From positions 1,240,001-1,304,000 of the forward strand of contig NC_019966.1 of NCBI RefSeq assembly GCF_000328565.1: a stretch of DNA of 64,000 nucleotides. The letters run 5' to 3'. The notes below the pieces were generated by a model, which saw nothing but the letters and a program-made list of their open reading frames with translations, had not been told where the DNA came from and did not search any database. This DNA is from Mycobacterium sp. JS623 (GTDB taxonomy: Bacteria > Actinomycetota > Actinomycetes > Mycobacteriales > Mycobacteriaceae). Each line of letters opens with the position of its first letter. The stretch's first letter is position 1. The position numbers were made by a program, and so were the translations under genes. Shown here piece by piece: positions 1-8,527 of this stretch.

Positions 1-138
1 AGGCGAACCTCCATCACCGTCCCCGGCCGCTGGCGACCGGTCGCGGCGCTTCGTGGCGTGGCTGGACCGATCGTCGACGCAAGACTGGCAAGCGACAGCG
101 GCGTGCGGCAAGCCCTGGCGCAACTCGAGAACCGGTAG
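1..138 (+). CDS. C-terminal end of a probable short-chain dehydrogenase (5' end outside window)
   Basis: An open frame runs from base 1 to a TAG at 136-138 and encodes 45 residues. The tail (GRWRPVAALRG, then LAQLENR) resembles the end of mycobacterial short-chain dehydrogenases that carry a C-terminal extension. No catalytic residue is inside the window, so the family is inferred from the tail alone. The gene converges on the Rv3311-like gene, with only 2 bases between the two stop codons. Confidence 0.5.
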   Translation, partial: RRTSITVPGRWRPVAALRGVAGPIVDARLASDSGVRQALAQLENR

Positions 139-140
139 CG

Positions 141-1427
141 CTACTCCTGGCGCAGCCGCGACTCGACGAACGCCTCCAGCGCCTCCCACTGCTCGACGGC
201 CTTGGCGTACGGCGGGCTCGGACGCTTCACGGTGTCCGGGTCGAGCACATGAGCGACCACCCGGCCCAGCGGCTGGTCGACGTCCAGGATCTCGTCGACG
301 GTGGTGTCCTCCGAGTATTCCCCTACGTCCCTGAGGAATTCGACGGCAAGCTCCAGCTGGTCGCGGTCGATAGCGTCAGGCCCGTCGGCGAGGTCATCGG
401 CAATTCCGGTGAGCACGTAGACGTTGTCGTCGTGGACATTGACCCGTAGCGAGCCGTCGGTGGCGGCGGTGCGGATGTCGTCGTAGGTGGCCAGGTCGGA
501 CAGGTCGTGGTCGTGCTCGTCGGCGAGGTAGCGCGCCAGGGCTCCACCTGAGCTGAAGACGCTGACACGTCCGTTGCGGCCCAAGAAGATCGGGGCGTCA
601 TCGAGGTAGCACCGCAAGGTGTAGTAGGTGCCCGCGCTGGTCATCACCCGCACCGGATCGATGCCGACCTTGAGCCAGAAGTCGTCGTCGCTGCCGAGCA
701 CCAGGCCTTCGGCTTGATCGGCGAGATCGTCGGTCTCCGCGACGTCGGCCTCGGCCTCGGTCTTGTCGGCGTCATTGTCCTCGGCGTCGGTGGCCTCCTC
801 GTCGACCTCGACTTCCTCGGGTTCGGGGGCCGGATCGGCCAGTTCGGCTTCGGCCTTCTCCGACGCGGCCTTGTCGACGTCGGGGATGGTGACGATCTCG
901 TCGATCGCGTCCACCACGTTGTCCCAGCCGCGACCGATCACCGCCTCGATCTCTGCCCAGCGCTTGCGGCCGGCCCGCCCTGCGAACGCCTCGACGCCGC
1001 CGCCGACCGTGCCGAGCACAGGATTGCCGTTGAAGAATTTGGTGACCGCGGGCATCTCGCAGACCGAGCCGATGGACGACGCGATCGCCAGCGTGCGATG
1101 AAGTTCCTTGATGGTCTCCTCGCTGGGCTTCTCGGCGACGAGCTCTTCAAGACTGACGAGGTCGTACTGGCGATCCTCGGCGGGATCGAAGCTGTGCGCG
1201 TTCGCCTCGGTCAGCTTCTGCCACGCCGGATGGTCGGCGAGGTCGTTGTCGGTGTTGGTCCTGACGAACGCAACCAGATCGGCGACCGATTCGAAGGCAT
1301 ACAGATCCTCGTCCTTGCCGAGCAGCGCCTCCCATTCGTCGCCCTCATCGCGCCAGCGTGGAGCCCACAATGTGTACAGGTCGCCCTTGGTCAGCGCGAG
1401 CCGGATCGGCACGATGTCAGCAGCCAT
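141..1427 (-). CDS. Rv3311-like conserved mycobacterial protein
   Basis: This 428-residue protein starts with ATG at 1427 (MAADIVPIRL). It has an N-terminal part of about 190 residues, an acidic low-complexity linker (roughly 195-245, rich in Glu, Asp and Ala) and a C-terminal part of about 180 residues containing WLKVGIDPVR and FLGRNGRVSVF. Length, linker and position beside the upp region match M. tuberculosis Rv3311, a protein without a known activity. No signal peptide or membrane segment is visible, so it is probably cytosolic. In M. tuberculosis the neighbour is sapM; here a lipoprotein gene diverges instead. Its function is unknown. Confidence 0.75.
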   Translation of the reverse strand: MAADIVPIRLALTKGDLYTLWAPRWRDEGDEWEALLGKDEDLYAFESVADLVAFVRTNTDNDLADHPAWQKLTEANAHSFDPAEDRQYDLVSLEELVAEKPSEETIKELHRTLAIASSIGSVCEMPAVTKFFNGNPVLGTVGGGVEAFAGRAGRKRWAEIEAVIGRGWDNVVDAIDEIVTIPDVDKAASEKAEAELADPAPEPEEVEVDEEATDAEDNDADKTEAEADVAETDDLADQAEGLVLGSDDDFWLKVGIDPVRVMTSAGTYYTLRCYLDDAPIFLGRNGRVSVFSSGGALARYLADEHDHDLSDLATYDDIRTAATDGSLRVNVHDDNVYVLTGIADDLADGPDAIDRDQLELAVEFLRDVGEYSEDTTVDEILDVDQPLGRVVAHVLDPDTVKRPSPPYAKAVEQWEALEAFVESRLRQE

Positions 1428-1556
1428 GGCGCACAGCCTAACGACGGCACCTGGCGCCCCTCGACGGTCACCACCTCAAACCGCGTCAAGAATCCTCCAA
1501 GGCCCTCGTCCGATCGTCGTCGCATGACAGAGAACCTGCACACTCCGCAGCGCATC

Positions 1557-2144
1557 ATGCGCCGTCAGTTGTGGCTCGTTGGCCTGGCCGCGCTGGCTTT
1601 GGCCGGGTGCTGGTCGTCGGCCGGCTCGACCCATGCCTCGTCCGCCGGCCCGGCACCGACAGTGACCGTGACCGCGACGCCCGCGCCTGTGCCTGCAGCT
1701 GCCCCTGCGCCTGCGCCTGCACCGGTGACCGTGACGGTTGCCCCGCCCCCAGAATCAGCGCCGACGACGGTGGTGGTGCAATCCGCGCCCAATGGTCCTG
1801 CGTCGTTCCGATCGCCGTCGGGAAACATCAACTGCAGCCTGTCCACCCCCGGAGGCAACATTGCTGCCCGCTGTGAGGTGGTTGAACACACCTGGGCGGC
1901 CCCACTACGCGAGCCGGCATGCCATCTGAACTGGGGCGACCGGTTCGAGCTCACGCAGGGCAACAACGCCGCATTCGACTGCTACGGACAGGAGTTCCCG
2001 GCCGTTCAGGAGACCCTCGCATACGGCCAGGCGCGATCGTTCGGTTCGATCACGTGTGAAAGCGAGTACACGGGAATGACGTGCACCGACAGCAACACCG
2101 GTCACTACTTCCGCGTGTCGCGCGACAGCTACGAACTCGGCTAG
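1557..2144 (+). CDS. DUF6636-type lipoprotein
   Basis: The 195-residue protein has a lipoprotein signal peptide: MRRQ, a hydrophobic stretch and lipobox LALAGC with Cys18. A Pro/Ala/Val/Thr-rich linker (about 30-75) follows, then a domain beginning FRSPSGNINC with several cysteines, typical of the small DUF6636 actinobacterial surface domain. I chose ATG 1557 because it puts the signal peptide at the N-terminus; ATG 1524 in the same frame would add 11 residues. The TAG stop directly abuts the TGA of the displaced NlpC/P60 gene end on the other strand. Role unknown; probably membrane-anchored outside the cell. Confidence 0.75.
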   Translation: MRRQLWLVGLAALALAGCWSSAGSTHASSAGPAPTVTVTATPAPVPAAAPAPAPAPVTVTVAPPPESAPTTVVVQSAPNGPASFRSPSGNINCSLSTPGGNIAARCEVVEHTWAAPLREPACHLNWGDRFELTQGNNAAFDCYGQEFPAVQETLAYGQARSFGSITCESEYTGMTCTDSNTGHYFRVSRDSYELG

Positions 2145-2233
2145 TCACGCCGTAGGTCGCCAGAACCCCTGAAAACCCTGACCTGCGTTGGTCGTTCGAA
2201 TAGGCGACAGTTTGACGGGATCACCCGCCTCGA
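2145..2233 (-). pseudogene. Detached 3' end of the NlpC/P60 hydrolase gene (host side of attR)
   Basis: On the minus strand, 2233 to 2145 encodes EAGDPVKLSPIRTT, then a stretch ending FQGFWRPTA and TGA. This is the characteristic C-terminus of mycobacterial NlpC/P60 (C40) peptidases. The fragment has no start codon. It continues exactly the frame of the truncated gene at 40889-41890, whose last chromosomal codon is the same Glu. Joining the two gives a protein of about 361 residues. It was separated by insertion of the 38.66-kb element, so this is the decisive evidence for the low-coordinate boundary. Confidence 0.9.
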
Positions 2234-2251
2234 CCGGGTGTCAATAACCGT
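2229..2251. other. attR: core CTCGA and element arm
   Basis: The core CTCGA lies at 2229-2233, with host DNA on the low side. On the element side, GGTGTCAATAACCGT (2237-2251) matches the reverse complement of the arm at the other end at 13 of 15 positions. Such inverted arms around a short core are typical of serine-integrase attP sites. Confidence 0.85.
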
Positions 2252-2442
2252 TCCAATGAACTTGACACCCGCGAAGGCGGCAGGAGAACAACGTTCCCGC
2301 CTACTCGCGACCATCGGGGTGATCACCGGAACGCTTTGGCGAAGCGAGGAAATCCCGTTGCTGTGACACATGAACCTCGACTGAACCAACCGGATGCGCA
2401 AGCGCGTCAGGTGGTCAGACGTTCCACCAGCTCACGCGTCCG

Positions 2443-3309
2443 TTAAAGAAGAGCGACTTCTCGGTCCTCCTCGCGCAGGAAGCCTCCGGGTAGCCCTCTC
2501 GCACCATCAGCGTCTCGCCCATTCGCTGCTGCCGCCGCGTCGAGGATGCGCTTGACGGCGGTGTGGTGAACGCCGACGTCCTTCGCGATGCGGTTGGGCG
2601 CAACACCCTTGCTCTCAGCCTCCAGGATGACTCGCACTGTGGCGACTGGCTGCCGCGTAGTCTTCGACTCCACCAGCGCGACTGCCAGCTCGTCGAGTCC
2701 CGCGACGTCGCGGTGCAATGCCGCGCCGAGCGTCGCGGGTTGCGTGCGCTTCCCCACCGCGCTCACGGCGGTCTGTGGCGCGAGGTCGCGCTTGCGGGTC
2801 GCGCCCGCAGCACTGGTCCCGCTGGACCCGACCTCTCTGACCTGAACCTTCGACATCGACGTCGCACTTCGCGAAACGCGAGCACGCCTGACCGGCTTGT
2901 CGCCGAGCACTACTAGCGCGAACGTCGACACCGCAATCGTCGCGTCCACGATAAGCGGTGTCAGCCCCGACGCGAGGACGTTCGCGTCGCGGGCGAACGC
3001 GGTTAGCGCGCCATAGGACTGCGCAAACGCGAACATTGCGACTCCTCCGACCAGTGCGACGACGAGGCCGTAGGCCAAACCCGAGGCGGTGTTTCGTGCA
3101 AGATGAGCGAGGCCATGGACAAGGGCCATCAAGAAGATCGGCGCGATGCTGGCAGCGATGACGCGGTTGAGGTGCACGCTCTCGCTGGCACCAATCGCGT
3201 GTGCGATGTTGCCGTAGAGGCTCGTCGCGGTCGCGAGTAACAACAACGTCCAGAAGAAGCGTCGGGCGGTACGGCGGTTCTTCGCATCCATGTCAGCCTG
3301 GGTGGTCAT
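2443..3309 (-). CDS. DUF2637-type membrane protein with C-terminal helix-turn-helix
   Basis: The 288-residue protein has four predicted membrane segments (about 17-38, 50-68, 78-98, 115-137), which fits the DUF2637 family of actinobacterial plasmids, integrative elements and phages. A basic linker follows, then a C-terminal helix-turn-helix around 240-265 (GVAPNRIAKDVGVHHTAVKRIL) of the kind that binds DNA. The ATG overlaps the stop of the upstream repressor-like gene by 4 bases, so the two are probably translated together. DUF2637 proteins are often linked to spread or maintenance of mobile elements, but their biochemical role is not established. It is the first gene inside attR. Confidence 0.7.
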   Translation of the reverse strand: MTTQADMDAKNRRTARRFFWTLLLLATATSLYGNIAHAIGASESVHLNRVIAASIAPIFLMALVHGLAHLARNTASGLAYGLVVALVGGVAMFAFAQSYGALTAFARDANVLASGLTPLIVDATIAVSTFALVVLGDKPVRRARVSRSATSMSKVQVREVGSSGTSAAGATRKRDLAPQTAVSAVGKRTQPATLGAALHRDVAGLDELAVALVESKTTRQPVATVRVILEAESKGVAPNRIAKDVGVHHTAVKRILDAAAAANGRDADGARGLPGGFLREEDREVALL

Positions 3310-3536
3310 CGGTTGCCCCGCTTCGAAGTCAGGTTGTAGGCCACCGTCTCGCCGCCCACATCGACCACGACGCTGGCGTCGAGACCGAGGGCCGTCAGGT
3401 ATGCGCCCAGCGTGCTAAGCAGCATGTCCTCCTGATGCTCGAGGCGGCTGATCTGGCCTTGGCTGCTACCAATGGCGTCGGCTAGTTGGACCTGCGTGAC
3501 ACCGGCGAGACGTCGAAGGGCAGCGAGGTCGATCAT
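3306..3536 (-). CDS. Small XRE-type helix-turn-helix regulator
   Basis: This 76-residue protein has a classic XRE domain: LRRLAGVTQVQLADAIGSS followed by QISRLEH and a second helical pair. A short C-terminal tail contains VVVDVGGETVAYN. It resembles HigA-like or control-type regulators. It is the first gene of a two-gene leftward operon with the DUF2637 protein (4-base overlap). It probably regulates that operon, though no operator was identified. Confidence 0.75.
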   Translation of the reverse strand: MIDLAALRRLAGVTQVQLADAIGSSQGQISRLEHQEDMLLSTLGAYLTALGLDASVVVDVGGETVAYNLTSKRGNR

Positions 3537-3553
3537 GTAAACATATTACTTCA

Positions 3554-4500
3554 ATGCTATATAGCGCGGATGTTATTCCGAAGTTGTGCGGCGGCGGACA
3601 CGCGTCAATCGCGACCGCCCTTATTGATGACGCTCACTACCGAGGGAGACCGCTCGACGTGATGTTCAACCTTCCCGCGCAGCCGCGCGATGAGGACACC
3701 ATTACCGCGTCCGTGGTCGATCTCACGCAGCGCGTCGTCGATGCTCTATTCATAGCCACTAAGTCCCATCAGGGTCGTGATAACGGGTGGCGAATAGGTC
3801 GCGGACTGAAGCAATCCTTCGCGACCTCGGCGTCGGCAATGGCACCAGGGATTCATAATGCAGCGCAAAGGCGTGGCTCGCTGGGGACCACTTCGAACTC
3901 GAATCGCTACAACGGTCTCTTTCGCACGGCGACAACATAATTCAGCGCGATGGCAACGAGTACTGCTAGACCTCAACCGAGATCGAAGCCGCGACAGACG
4001 ACGTCCAGGTTACGAGATCGCCTCAAGGCTCATCGGCCAAATCAACGCTCTCGGTCGTATCCACGACCCGAACTTTCGCCGCGTGACGCTGAGCCGCTGC
4101 ACCGATGACAACGGGCAGCCCCATGTTTTCGGCGCGATTGGTGTGACACTAGTGACCGTTCGCATGCGGGCAACAACAACAGTCACGTACGCGGACGGCA
4201 CCACGCCGCCGACTCCACCGTCACCCTGGCCCGCCTACCTAACACTTGCGGTCAACGACCTCACCGTCGCCGAGGCGCTCGAAAAACATAGCCCGGACCG
4301 AAAGTCTCTGGTGGGATGATCTGTGGACGCAATTCGAGACCCTCCGTGAGGCCACGAAGCCAGACACGAGAATCGCCCTGGGCTGGACCAGCACATCCGA
4401 GCTCGAGTCGTTCAAAGAATTTGCGAATCACCCCGTCGTGAGTGGCGATGAAGCGCGACACGCTCGTAGGCCGGGCCAGCCGCAACACCGGACAAGCCGC
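3554..4500 (+). pseudogene. Degenerate gene broken by frameshifts and stops
   Basis: Coding-like sequence continues across this stretch but changes frame several times. One frame gives IATALIDDAHYRGRPLDVMFN and LTQRVVDALF (to about 3790). A second gives AILRDLGVG, a stop, then WLAGDHFELESLQRSLSHG and another stop. A third (from about 4010) gives LIGQINALGRIHDPNFRRV and AVNDLTVAEALEKHSPD. A fourth, from about 4300, gives LWWDDLWTQFETLREATKP. No single open frame covers them. I do not recognise the ancestral protein. It is most likely a decayed cargo gene, although several small unrelated genes are possible. Confidence 0.5.
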
Positions 4501-4627
4501 TGGCCAAGGGCCGTTCCTCCATCAATGACTCGTCGTCAAATGTTTGGACTCACAGAAGTGAGATTCACGACTTGCCCGGTCGCCGCAGCGCAACCGACGC
4601 GCGGACGAGAAGCTTGCCGACACTGGC

Positions 4628-5434
4628 TCATCGCCCCGTGTGAGCCCGCGCGTCCGCCAGCCGCTTTCTCGTTGCAGGGTTGACTCTCTCGAATCTCTCG
4701 TTGAACCAATCAACTTCAACGAGATTCGCTTGTTCGCCTGAGTGGACGTCAGAACCTGAGTGGTACCGCCGATTATTGACGACGACCCCAAAGGATCTTC
4801 CTGCGCCGATGCGGTGAAGTCCTACAAGCTGAGGTGGGCCACCGGACAAGGGGTCACGGCCGACTGAAAGAGCCTCACAGAACGCACCAAACACCGCGCG
4901 ACTGGTGTGCGCAGCCGAACTATGGTTCCAGTACTTGAGCGCCGTACGAACTTCCTCCGCGCCTGTGCCCGCAACAGTTAGCGAAGCGGATTTCTCGGGC
5001 ATCGACAGGCGGCGAAGCGACCAATCTTGTTTTGCTACTGAGTAAGTCAGTATCGATATAAGGAAGCTGCTCGTCATTTCGGCACCTTCCCGGCTGCCGA
5101 TCACAATCCCAATGTCATCGCTTCGTTGGACGGTGGGGTAAGACATCCACTGTCTTCGCAGAGTGCTCGCAATTGCTCTGTGTGCCTGTATGTTTGACAT
5201 CCCCGTGTACATTCCCAGGTTGGCTCGCTCCTGGATCGTCGGCAGGGTCAGCGCAGGAAACACGACCTGACCCCAATACCCGAACACAAAAGGCGCTTGA
5301 TTAGACGAGAATGTCTTTCGTCCGCGATCCCACGTAGGCGGCTTGAAACCCCAGCTGATTCGACTGTCCGTCGCGATATATAGGGATGCTGGTGCGCGGG
5401 AGTCGACCCCGCACCACACAACGATTGATGTCAC
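4628..5434 (-). CDS. Proteasome/HslV-like Ntn-hydrolase protein
   Basis: With a GTG start at 5434 the 268-residue protein begins (M)TSIVVWCGVD, so removing Met exposes an N-terminal Thr. TDSR follows at about 22-25 and GRKTF at about 38-42. The order Thr-Asp-Lys and the text KTFSSNQAPFVFGYWG match the Thr1/Asp17/Lys33 layout of proteasome beta and HslV subunits, so I infer an N-terminal-nucleophile hydrolase. No ATPase partner is beside it. The frame is open up to ATG 5629, but that extension would run through three perfect hairpins and has unlikely composition, so I prefer 5434. Substrate unknown. Stand-alone Ntn hydrolases of this kind occur in bacterial conflict loci, which suits the setting. 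Confidence 0.6.
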   Translation of the reverse strand: MTSIVVWCGVDSRAPASLYIATDSRISWGFKPPTWDRGRKTFSSNQAPFVFGYWGQVVFPALTLPTIQERANLGMYTGMSNIQAHRAIASTLRRQWMSYPTVQRSDDIGIVIGSREGAEMTSSFLISILTYSVAKQDWSLRRLSMPEKSASLTVAGTGAEEVRTALKYWNHSSAAHTSRAVFGAFCEALSVGRDPLSGGPPQLVGLHRIGAGRSFGVVVNNRRYHSGSDVHSGEQANLVEVDWFNERFERVNPATRKRLADARAHTGR

Positions 5435-5786
5435 TTGTTGATGTTGACAGGTAGGTTTCGCGTGCGGAACGGTAAAAGGGCAACTCCTGGGACCGGCACG
5501 CATGCCGGTACGAGGTGTCCCTGCGGACGATTCTGTCCGCACCCAGGTCCATTGGGGAGGGCCGAACATATCGGCCCTCCCCGATTCGGATTGTAGGACT
5601 GTTGAACGTCCGCGCGGCCCTGCCGACATGATCTGGCGGATGGCGAACTAGCTCCTCTGTCCGAGCGCGATTGCGACCTTCTGCATTTTATGCGTGGTTA
5701 CGGAGACATGGGCGGACCACCTGAAGGCATGTTGCCGCTGATGGGGGACGCCAGGCGCTGGATGCCGTCGCTACGATCAGTGTCTG
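5435..5786. other. Intergenic region between divergent genes
   Basis: These 352 bases separate the leftward Ntn hydrolase gene from the rightward HEPN/zinc-ribbon gene. They hold the three hairpins at 5492-5582 and presumably both promoters. I could not assign -10/-35 boxes with confidence. Confidence 0.5.
5492..5582. ncRNA. Three consecutive perfect hairpins: candidate structured RNA or leader
   Basis: Three perfect stem-loops lie within 91 bases: ACCGGCA/TGCCGGT (5492-5498 and 5503-5509, loop 4), TGCGGAC/GTCCGCA (5522-5528 and 5535-5541, loop 6) and GGGGAGGGCCGA/TCGGCCCTCCCC (5554-5565 and 5571-5582, loop 5). No T-run follows any of them on either strand, so a simple terminator is unlikely. 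The pattern is not a tRNA: the loop sizes are wrong and there is no acceptor stem. They end 58 bases upstream of the Ntn hydrolase start and would lie in its 5' leader, or belong to a separate small RNA. Confidence 0.5.
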
Positions 5787-6851
5787 ATGACGACGCCCGA
5801 ACCCACGTGGAACACCCCGTACGGACTGAAACATCACCGCCAGCTGCCGATGGCGATGTTCAATTTGGCAGCGGAGCACGCCCGGCGGGCGATTGAGGGG
5901 ACTAAGGGCGGCTACACCTCGGCCCTCGGAAGAGTCGATCAGCTCACTTCGATCGGGGCCGCTGCCGAATTGCTGATTAAATCCACGCTCGCGGGCATAA
6001 ATGTCAGCCTCTTGGCGGGCAACCTCAGCGCTACGACACTGCTTACGCTGATCGCGAGTCCACTGGCACGGCCAGGCAAGGTATTCACGGTCGGCGCTGT
6101 TGACGCGCTCCGTCGACTCAACGAGTGCAGACCGCACGGTGCCACAGTAATTGTCGAACCCAAGCTGATCTTCGAAGTCCGAAATGAAGCGCTGCACATG
6201 GGGCTGGTCGCGGATGGGGCAACGATTCAAGCCGCGCTCACGGAGCTGGTTACTCTTGCTACCGACGTCTTTGAGGTCAGGAAGGTGCTACGCCAAGATG
6301 CCGACTGGAACGCCTTCTGGTCGCCAAAGCACCTCACAATCGTTGAAGCTCTGCAGGGAGCCGGGTACTCTCAACTGCGCAGGCATTTCAGCCGTCTCAT
6401 CGACGCAGCGGGGAACGCATATGCGCGACTTACCGCCGGACTAAGCCCAGACGAACGTAATCGACTTGTCGCCGAACTGGTCACTCGCGCACCGGAAGTT
6501 GATGACAGCGAGCTGCTGCGTTCACATCCTTGTCCTGCGTGCCAGAACACACTGTGGGTCGTCTACGACCTGGTTCGAGACGTCGAAGTCGACGACTCCG
6601 ATGCACCAAACAGCTTCGGATATGTGGTGAAGCAATCGGGTCACGTCTCGTCCGCCTCTTGTCCCGTGTGCAGCCTCAGCCTGTCGCCACGCGACATGGT
6701 GCTTACCGACATTCCGTTCGTACTCGATATGGGACAAGACGAGGCCACGGCGGATGAAATCGAGGGTTGGCAAGACACCCAACACGACGATTGGGCGTAT
6801 TCAGATTACGAACTGGACCCTACTGATTTCGACCCCGACGATGAGGGCTAA
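5787..6851 (+). CDS. HEPN-like protein with C-terminal zinc ribbon (first of two)
   Basis: The 354-residue protein has a helical N-terminal half containing RNEALH (Arg132, Asn133, His137). This fits the R-N-x3-H signature of HEPN ribonuclease domains, many of which cleave RNA in toxin, CRISPR and abortive-infection systems. The C-terminal part has HPCPAC (Cys249, Cys252) and CPVC (Cys292, Cys295), a probable zinc ribbon, and ends in a strongly acidic tail. The same order of parts is found in the protein at 26471-27394. It is divergent from the Ntn hydrolase gene. I infer an RNA-targeting defence role; no activity is shown by sequence alone. Confidence 0.6.
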   Translation: MTTPEPTWNTPYGLKHHRQLPMAMFNLAAEHARRAIEGTKGGYTSALGRVDQLTSIGAAAELLIKSTLAGINVSLLAGNLSATTLLTLIASPLARPGKVFTVGAVDALRRLNECRPHGATVIVEPKLIFEVRNEALHMGLVADGATIQAALTELVTLATDVFEVRKVLRQDADWNAFWSPKHLTIVEALQGAGYSQLRRHFSRLIDAAGNAYARLTAGLSPDERNRLVAELVTRAPEVDDSELLRSHPCPACQNTLWVVYDLVRDVEVDDSDAPNSFGYVVKQSGHVSSASCPVCSLSLSPRDMVLTDIPFVLDMGQDEATADEIEGWQDTQHDDWAYSDYELDPTDFDPDDEG

Positions 6852-7031
6852 TTGCCCAAACCCGCGATGGTAGTGACGTCCTCCATTAGTGGCTGGCGCA
6901 CGTCACCAGCTTGCTGGCGAGCTGACCGAACTCAAAGTACGGCCGTCGCTAGCGCAGATTCGTCGCACACTGCCCGTCGTATCACCGGCGTACGACGGGC
7001 ATGCAGTTTGCTGAGCGGTATCATTCGGACG

Positions 7032-7603
7032 ATGAGCGTACGGTTTACCGCCACCCAGAGAGCCACCTTCCGCAAGGCGTTCCGGGACGCCTGCACGAAG
7101 GACAACATCGCAAACGAAGTGAAGCGCGTATACGCGAAATATCAAGAACTATACGGTGTTTCCTTCGATACGCTTCGCGCAATCGCACTTGAAGATCAAA
7201 GCCGAAACGCCGCCGAGTACCGGGCGATGTACGCGCAACCGGACTTGAAGCGAAATCAACGAAAAGAAGAGAATCAGGCCAGAGCCAAGGAAAGGCCGAA
7301 CGCCAGGCTGTGGCCGAAGCGAAGAGGGCTGCGCAGCGAGAAGCTGAGAGGAAGCGAGCCATCGCCGACCCGGCCTACTACACGAGAGCGACCTTCTGCC
7401 CGGTGTGTCGGCGCAATCTCGACTGCGAGTTCATGCCGCCGCACAACGACAGAAGGGACCATAGGTGCCAAGGCTCGGGGCGCTTCGGAGTGACAAACGC
7501 CGTCGCTGATCGCAAGCCACGCGAAGAGAGCAGCGAAAACAACAGTCGTAGCGTCCGTGCCGCCAGCGGAGGGCTACCGAGCCTTGGGAAGGGTCATCGC
7601 TAA
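7032..7603 (+). pseudogene. Coiled-coil and zinc-finger protein with an internal frameshift
   Basis: From ATG 7032 (MSVRFTATQRATFRKAFRD) the frame reads well to about 7290 (YRAMYAQPDLKRNQRKEENQARAKE). It then becomes an Arg/Pro/Ser-rich nonsense tail ending at 7493. In the +2 frame the coiled coil resumes (AEAKRAAQREAERKRAIADP) and reaches a zinc-finger-like CPVCRRNLDC with H and HRC, ending at 7603. The simplest reading is one gene with a single-base indel between about 7270 and 7300. A programmed frameshift or sequencing error cannot be excluded. No family recognised. It follows the first HEPN gene on the same strand. Confidence 0.5.
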
Positions 7604-7689
7604 CGCGAGCGCACCACAACCGCTCAGGAGACCCGCTTCAACGCAGCGATCTCACGGTGCATCGCCGACGTCGTAACTCGAGCAAACCA

Positions 7690-8481
7690 TCACCTCAGTC
7701 CAACATTCTGCGACAACTGAGCGAGCACACGGCGGTCCCGCTCACGTAAAACTTCCGGGTCTGGCTCCTGGATGAACTCCACAGCATTGAAACCCTCGCC
7801 TTGTCGTCGATTCTGCGGTGGCTCTAGGCCTTCAATGAGGAGAGCCTCCATAGTTGCTATGAGACTCGTGACGCCGATTTCAACGGTGGGTATTGGTGTC
7901 AACTCGCCGTTGGCGCGCACGCCTCGGACTCCGAACCATGAGAAACGGTTCCACCGACCCGATAGGCGGTCTCTTGTGTGTTCGAATAGGCGCAGTCCCA
8001 TGTGACGGTCAGTCACCCTCCCAACATAAATGGCGCGGCTCCCGTCATAGAGGACGTACACCCCTACTTGGGCGGCGAAATCCACTGGCGCACTGCCGGA
8101 CTGCTGCACGCCCAGCAGGCGTGGCCTCCTCGTGCTCCACGACACAGCATCTCGATCCCAGAACATCCCGAAGGCGTTGATGAGGCCCATTTCCCGGGCA
8201 TCTTCAGCAGCCTCATCCGCATCGTCAACGCCCTCCTGTACAAACTTCGTTCGTGTCTCACGAAGCGCGTACACGCCGCGCTCCACCTTGACGACCGCAG
8301 ACTTCTTACCGCCGCGTGTTAACCCGGATAGATTGGCTGACACGGTCGCAGCAGGCGTAGCACCGACATTGACCCGATACCCGCTGTCGATGATCGCTTG
8401 GGCGATTTCGGCGTAGTGCATCGCCGTTCCGCTGTCTTGAAGCGCAGTCAATATCGCCTCGCGCCAGGGCATGTCGGCCAT
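7690..8481 (-). CDS. HARE-HTH / GIY-YIG nuclease linked to the type I restriction operon
   Basis: Residues 1-70 of this 263-residue protein (PWREAILTALQDSG, MHYAEIAQAI, VERGVYAL) form a HARE-HTH winged helix, a domain common in restriction enzymes. Residues about 135-225 carry a GIY-YIG core: GVYVLYDGSRAIYVG, an Arg in LRLFEH and a catalytic-type Glu in MEALLIEGLEP. I infer a DNA-binding structure-dependent endonuclease. It lies 46 bases downstream of hsdR on the same strand, probably as the fourth gene of the operon. It may extend or regulate restriction; a stand-alone nuclease is also possible. Confidence 0.7.
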   Translation of the reverse strand: MADMPWREAILTALQDSGTAMHYAEIAQAIIDSGYRVNVGATPAATVSANLSGLTRGGKKSAVVKVERGVYALRETRTKFVQEGVDDADEAAEDAREMGLINAFGMFWDRDAVSWSTRRPRLLGVQQSGSAPVDFAAQVGVYVLYDGSRAIYVGRVTDRHMGLRLFEHTRDRLSGRWNRFSWFGVRGVRANGELTPIPTVEIGVTSLIATMEALLIEGLEPPQNRRQGEGFNAVEFIQEPDPEVLRERDRRVLAQLSQNVGLR

Positions 8482-8527
8482 CGCTCACCTCCTCGCTGAC
8501 TCGCGTTGTAATCCATCGCGGCGGCAC

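Noticed and set aside
714..1556. Upstream extension of the lipoprotein frame
   Set aside because: Antisense to the Rv3311-like gene, and it would bury the lipoprotein signal peptide.
2141..2401. 86-codon minus-strand frame over attR
   Set aside because: Wrong frame. The true coding remnant is the NlpC/P60 tail at 2145-2233.
5492..5582. tRNA or terminator for the three hairpins
   Set aside because: No acceptor stem or 7-base anticodon loop, and no T-run after any stem.
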